Source: an uncultured Ruminococcus sp. (GTDB taxonomy: Bacteria; Bacillota; Clostridia; Oscillospirales; Ruminococcaceae). From it: a DNA stretch of 45,756 nt. The position numbers and the translations under genes were made by a program. The notes below the pieces were generated by a model. The model worked only from the letters and a program-made list of their open reading frames with translations. It ran no database searches and was not told the DNA's origin. Of the stretch, positions 42,248 to 45,756 are shown one piece after another. The stretch is taken from assembly GCA_947345935.1 (NCBI GenBank), contig CAMZZN010000017.1, positions 1-45,756 of the forward strand. The letters run 5' to 3'. Within the stretch, counting starts at the first letter, position 1. Every line of letters begins with the position of its first letter.

Positions 42248-44041
42248 TTATATGTATGCATTTTTTTTCAGAAGCGCCGTGACAGTGCGTCCGATAATTG
42301 AAAGGTAGCTTATATCAGAAACAGACCATTTCTTAAAACGGCTGATATAGCAGAAAGATATCATTCCCTTGATAACGTTATTTTCCGTCATGAGATACTG
42401 GACTGCTCCGCCTATCTTCTGGGCAGTAAGCTGAGCGTAGGCGTTGTCGTCACGTCCTTCAAGTTCGTTTACGTTGTCGATAACGAATACGCCCTCTCCG
42501 GTAAAACGCTCCGTATAGCTGTTTTCAAACAGATATGCGGCGTTTTTGGACTGTGCATTTCCGCAGCTAAGGATAAGATTCATGTCTTTTCCGGCGTAGA
42601 CACAGATATCGTCAATTGAGAACTGCGAGCGTATCTGTTCCAGAAGTACCGAAATATCCGGCAGTCTGCCCAATACCAGACTTTCGGCAAGCTGTCCCAT
42701 AAATCCGAGAGTTTCATTGGATGCGTCCTTGCGGCTGAGATATACGATTTTGTTTTCAACATCCTTTTCAACCGGACCGTGTTTTTCAATATCATAGATA
42801 ACGTAGCGGTTCTGACCTTTTTGCTGAGCTATATACAGAGCCTTGTCAGCCTGCATAAAAAGTTCGTCATAGTCTGAGCTGTCTTTCGGATGCGCTGAAA
42901 CTCCCATGGAACAGGTCAGCCGGAAATTTTCAAAACGATCAGAAAATGCAAATTCCGTATTGGTTCGTATGGCTCTTAGTATGCCACGAAGGTTTTCTTC
43001 GTTCTTTGTATCTTCCAGCACGATAAGAAAACTGCTTCCGCTGATTCTTCCGGCAATTCCATGAGAACCAATTTCTTTTTTTACGATGCCGGCTACCTTG
43101 TATATTACTTCGTCGCCGAAAAGGTGACCATAGCTGCTGTTTATTTCGCTGAAATTATCTATATCCAAAATGACAAGAACCACGGTGTATGCCGGTTTTT
43201 CGGCCAGAAGTTTTGTTGCAAACGATGTCACAGCACGCTTGTTCAACAAGCCTGAGATAGAGTCCCTGTTAGCCTCGATAGTAAGATTGATGTCCTTATT
43301 TTTCTGACGGGAGCTTACGACAGAGATAATACCGCTGACTTTTTTGCTGTCCGGAGAATCATATCGGGTTATGCCACGGAAAAGACAGAGTTCTCTTGAC
43401 TCTCCGGCAGTAAGTACAGAGGATTCTATTTCATAGTCAAATCGGTACACGCCGTTTTTTATGTCCCGGCAAAGGTTATTGAACGTATTGATATACCGTG
43501 GCTGGATGTATCCCGCTTCAATAGAGTCGTTCCGCCACTTTTCCAGTTCTTCTTTAATAAGTATTATTTCACGGCAGCAGTCAAACATATAAATTCTGAT
43601 ATTACTGGTCTCAAAGCTGTATTCAAAGGCAAGATCGCTTATAAGACTGAGAATGTAGCGATATTCCGAAATTTTACGCTGACGCAGGTAAGCCAGATTC
43701 TCCAGTGAAAGCACATCGCTTAAAGTAATGCTGAAAAGAGGTTCTTCGCCGTTCTGTGAGGGCATCTTTTTTATTGCAGCCAGAATGTATCTTTCAAGAC
43801 CGTTGACGCCTTTCATGCGAATGACTGTCCGGCGTATTTCTCCCTCGGCCGCTGATTCAAGGCATTCAAGAATATGTGGAAAATCCTCATCGCTGATAGT
43901 ACGCCGGATAGAGTATATGACATCGTTGCCGAAATACCGGAAAAAAACTTCGTCTGCGCTTTGTGTATGGAGACTTTTGTCAACTACAACACGCCCGATC
44001 CTGTAGAGCTTTTCGGTAAGGAATTCTCCGGAGATTTCCAT
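42248..44041 (-). CDS. Signalling protein with degenerate GGDEF and GAF-like domains
   Basis: A 597-residue cytoplasmic protein with two PAS-like segments (about 1-125 and 130-250), a GGDEF domain (about 260-425) and a C-terminal GAF-like domain (about 445-595). The GGDEF fold is clear: SISGLLNKRA, LDIDNFSEINSSYGHLFGDEVI and the later MQADKALYIAQQKGQNRYVIYD. The active-site signature is however SGSSF (334-338) instead of GG(D/E)EF, so the acidic catalytic residue is lost and it is unlikely to make c-di-GMP. It may bind GTP or act as a protein-interaction sensor. GGAGG precedes the ATG at 44041. Confidence 0.88.
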   Translation of the reverse strand: MEISGEFLTEKLYRIGRVVVDKSLHTQSADEVFFRYFGNDVIYSIRRTISDEDFPHILECLESAAEGEIRRTVIRMKGVNGLERYILAAIKKMPSQNGEEPLFSITLSDVLSLENLAYLRQRKISEYRYILSLISDLAFEYSFETSNIRIYMFDCCREIILIKEELEKWRNDSIEAGYIQPRYINTFNNLCRDIKNGVYRFDYEIESSVLTAGESRELCLFRGITRYDSPDSKKVSGIISVVSSRQKNKDINLTIEANRDSISGLLNKRAVTSFATKLLAEKPAYTVVLVILDIDNFSEINSSYGHLFGDEVIYKVAGIVKKEIGSHGIAGRISGSSFLIVLEDTKNEENLRGILRAIRTNTEFAFSDRFENFRLTCSMGVSAHPKDSSDYDELFMQADKALYIAQQKGQNRYVIYDIEKHGPVEKDVENKIVYLSRKDASNETLGFMGQLAESLVLGRLPDISVLLEQIRSQFSIDDICVYAGKDMNLILSCGNAQSKNAAYLFENSYTERFTGEGVFVIDNVNELEGRDDNAYAQLTAQKIGGAVQYLMTENNVIKGMISFCYISRFKKWSVSDISYLSIIGRTVTALLKKNAYI

Positions 44042-44068
44042 GTTTTTTCCTCCCTTTACTTTTTTATA

Positions 44069-44097
44069 ATTATATCATGTTATCAGATTAAGGTCAA
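44069..44097 (-). promoter_or_regulatory. Promoter of the degenerate GGDEF gene
   Basis: On the - strand, TTGACC (44097-44092) and TATAAT (44074-44069) are 17 bases apart, with a TGA before the -10. The -35 includes the stop codon of the glycosyltransferase gene. Confidence 0.65.
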
Positions 44098-45536
44098 GTT
44101 TGATTTTTGCGGAAAAGAAAATAATGAAACGTCTGGTCGTAATATGGGAAGATCTCTTCTGCGACGCAGGTATACAACGGAAAATCAGGATGCTTTCCGG
44201 AAGCGCTTCTGGTCACGATAAAGTCGGGAATGCCATCGTCTGCGCATCGCTGCTGACTTTTTATCATTTCATCAAGCTTCATGTTGTTGCAGCAGAAATA
44301 CCGCTGTTCAGGGATGATATCGGCTGCCAGGTAAAAGCCTCCGTCAAGAAAACCGTAGTTCAGCAGCGACGGATCTTCCGTTTTATTTATGATCTCTGCA
44401 AATCTATACTGCGGAAGCTGATTTTTTTTATATTTCATCAGGTAAGTGTTGGGGCTGAGTATGAAAGTTCCAGCCATACATAAAAACAGACTGGCAGCAG
44501 CGGCAAAGGAATTTGAGTGCAGGAATTTATTATTTATGAAAGAGATCGCCGCCGCCCCGAAAATTACAGTGAACGGAGCAAGAATAAACGGATAATACCT
44601 GTAGCTGAGATGACCGGCAAATATTCCGAGAAAAGCTGTGAGCATGGATGCAAGACCATATGCGGTATATTTTTTCTTTCCGCTGAGAAGAACAGCAGCG
44701 ATTCCGGAAACGATAAGCAGCGTTCCAAGGGGAAAAAATCTGATGGTAAAGATACATCCGTTTGTAAGATTTTTAAATATCGACGTTTTTTTTCCGCCAT
44801 ACACAAAGATATTATTGTAAAAATATACCTCTGCCATGCTGTACAGGGAGTTTTCGGCGGCAAAGTACAATATAATTGGCAAAGATACAGCAGCGACGCC
44901 CAATACAGCAATGCTGCACATCCTTATTATAGGTATTATTCCTTTTTTTCGGGACAAAAATGCAATTACAAGAAATGCTCCGGCGTAAAAACCAAGAAGA
45001 TTAAACTTGATCCAAAGAATAATACCTGAAAGAACGCCAAACTGAAAAGCATTTTTATCTGACAGTACGGTTCCGTTTTCTACGGCTGCCAGACCAAGCG
45101 TAAAGGAGCAAAGTATGGCAGGCAGGCAGAATTCCTCAGCGCTGTCGCCGTGACAGAAAGCCTGTGAACTATAGACGATCATTGCAAAAAAAGGTACAGA
45201 CCACAAAGAACTGCTTCCCGTAAATCTCCGCACAAGACCGCAGCAAAGCATTAGAAACCATATGCAGGCTGCCGTTTCAAGGAGGAAAATACCAAAAAAT
45301 GAACTGTCCGAAATCAACGCTCCGATAGCGTGAAGAATATAAACAAGCGGACCTTTGTGCTCGAACAGATCACGGTACGGCATTTTTCCCTCCGTCATGG
45401 CACGTCCGACAGTCATGTAACAGTTAGCGTCAACCCAGTCGTTTGTGGGGTAAAGGGGAGAGGACTTTGTGCATATCAGCATGGTAATCAGACCTGTAAG
45501 AATGATAAATAAATTTTCAGAACGCTTTAGTTTCAT
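44094..45536 (-). CDS. PMT/ArnT-like membrane glycosyltransferase
   Basis: A 480-residue polytopic protein with about ten to eleven membrane segments. After the first segment comes DANCYMTVGRAMTEGKMPYRDLFEHKGPLVY: an Asp-rich first loop followed by R-D-x-x-E-H-K-G-P, the pattern of polyprenyl-phosphate-sugar glycosyltransferases of the GT39/GT83 type (dolichyl-phosphate-mannose mannosyltransferase-like). The C-terminal 100 residues are soluble and extracytoplasmic. It should move a sugar from a lipid carrier to an external acceptor, but donor and acceptor are unknown. The ATG at 45536 has only a weak AAAGACAG before it. Confidence 0.8.
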   Translation of the reverse strand: MKLKRSENLFIILTGLITMLICTKSSPLYPTNDWVDANCYMTVGRAMTEGKMPYRDLFEHKGPLVYILHAIGALISDSSFFGIFLLETAACIWFLMLCCGLVRRFTGSSSLWSVPFFAMIVYSSQAFCHGDSAEEFCLPAILCSFTLGLAAVENGTVLSDKNAFQFGVLSGIILWIKFNLLGFYAGAFLVIAFLSRKKGIIPIIRMCSIAVLGVAAVSLPIILYFAAENSLYSMAEVYFYNNIFVYGGKKTSIFKNLTNGCIFTIRFFPLGTLLIVSGIAAVLLSGKKKYTAYGLASMLTAFLGIFAGHLSYRYYPFILAPFTVIFGAAAISFINNKFLHSNSFAAAASLFLCMAGTFILSPNTYLMKYKKNQLPQYRFAEIINKTEDPSLLNYGFLDGGFYLAADIIPEQRYFCCNNMKLDEMIKSQQRCADDGIPDFIVTRSASGKHPDFPLYTCVAEEIFPYYDQTFHYFLFRKNQT

Positions 45537-45654
45537 AAATCACTGTCTTTCATAACAAATTTAAGGTTGCAGCTGTCGGCAATGTCATTAACTTAATGAT
45601 TTATGTTTCTTTCAACATTGTCAAAGGTGTATTTGCTCTATGGACAATCACCAC

Positions 45655-45695
45655 AATTAAATTTAGCACCTCTTTACGAGGCGCTAAATTTAATT
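45655..45695. repeat. Long hairpin, possible dispersed repeat
   Basis: AATTAAATTTAGC (45655-45667) pairs with GCTAAATTTAATT (45683-45695), then after one mismatch CCTC (45669-45672) pairs with GAGG (45678-45681) around a TTTAC loop: 17 of 18 pairs. It lies upstream of the - strand glycosyltransferase and can also act as a terminator for a gene to the right. Confidence 0.7.
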
Positions 45696-45705
45696 AATAT
45701 TGGGT

Positions 45706-45756
45706 TGCCAAAGGGAATGTACTTCCCTTTGGCAGGGGTGTGGGGACAGAGTCCCC
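45706..45756. repeat. Two perfect hairpins at the window edge
   Basis: TGCCAAAGGGAA (45706-45717) pairs perfectly with TTCCCTTTGGCA (45723-45734); then GGGGAC (45742-45747) pairs with GTCCCC (45751-45756) at the last base of the window. With the AT-rich hairpin just before, this forms a compact multi-hairpin unit of the kind seen in dispersed intergenic repeats. It may continue beyond the window. Confidence 0.5.

Noticed and set aside
42248..44041. Active diguanylate cyclase
   Set aside because: The signature is SGSSF instead of GG(D/E)EF, so catalytic residues are missing.
1..45756. tRNA or rRNA genes, CRISPR arrays, prophage or insertion sequences
   Set aside because: No cloverleaf, rRNA segment, regularly spaced repeat, transposase or phage structural gene was recognised on either strand by eye; a tool scan could still find a tRNA.

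Overview
The window looks like a chromosomal segment of a Ruminococcus-like clostridium (Oscillospiraceae). The main pointers are type I dockerins on secreted carbohydrate-active enzymes, a Gram-positive cell-division cluster, a meso-diaminopimelate dehydrogenase paired with a MurE that carries the DAP-type DNPR motif, and strong AT-rich promoters. Genus-level placement is inference. No rRNA, tRNA, CRISPR array, phage or insertion sequence was recognised.

Bases 1-13800 hold a division and cell wall (dcw) cluster, all on the + strand: mraZ, rsmH, ftsL, a PASTA transpeptidase, murE, mraY, ftsW, murG, murA, ftsQ/divIB and ftsZ. It has a promoter and GTGA repeats (possible MraZ boxes) in front, and ftsZ has its own promoter and terminator. 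murF, murD, murC and ftsA are absent. Between ftsL and the transpeptidase lies about 330 bp without a gene, which folds into several hairpins and ends in a terminator: a candidate structured RNA.

Bases 13900-24300 carry a long DivIVA-like coiled-coil protein with its own promoter and terminator, then a zinc-ribbon protein, a DUF1858 redox protein, a natural fusion of TrmK (tRNA m1A22 methyltransferase) with a Nif3/YqfO domain, an RlmA-type 23S methyltransferase, RqcH, a compact 3-methyladenine glycosylase, an AraC regulator, a small membrane protein, endonuclease III and a secreted dockerin-bearing SGNH esterase.

Bases 24300-31260 hold a GH25 lysozyme, mannose-6-phosphate isomerase, a ROK glucokinase, an ECF sigma factor followed by a membrane-anchored beta-propeller protein that may be its partner, and ddh on the - strand.

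Bases 31388-37350 form a divergent locus. On the - strand is a regulator (periplasmic-binding-like sensor, GAF-like, GGDEF-like, AraC DNA-binding domain). On the + strand is a GH98 glycoside hydrolase with a carbohydrate-binding module, two copies of an unidentified 147-residue module and a dockerin. Each gene is broken by one missing base in an A run; restoring a single A gives a full reading frame in both (about 730 and 1148 residues). This is either a decaying regulator-target pair or a pair of assembly errors.

Bases 37574-45756 carry an AI-2E family permease, a ferrous iron operon (feoA, feoA, feoB with a large acidic insert, and a small Cys-rich FeoB partner), a protein with a degenerate GGDEF domain, a PMT-like membrane glycosyltransferase and, at the window edge, a run of three perfect or near-perfect hairpins that looks like a dispersed repeat.
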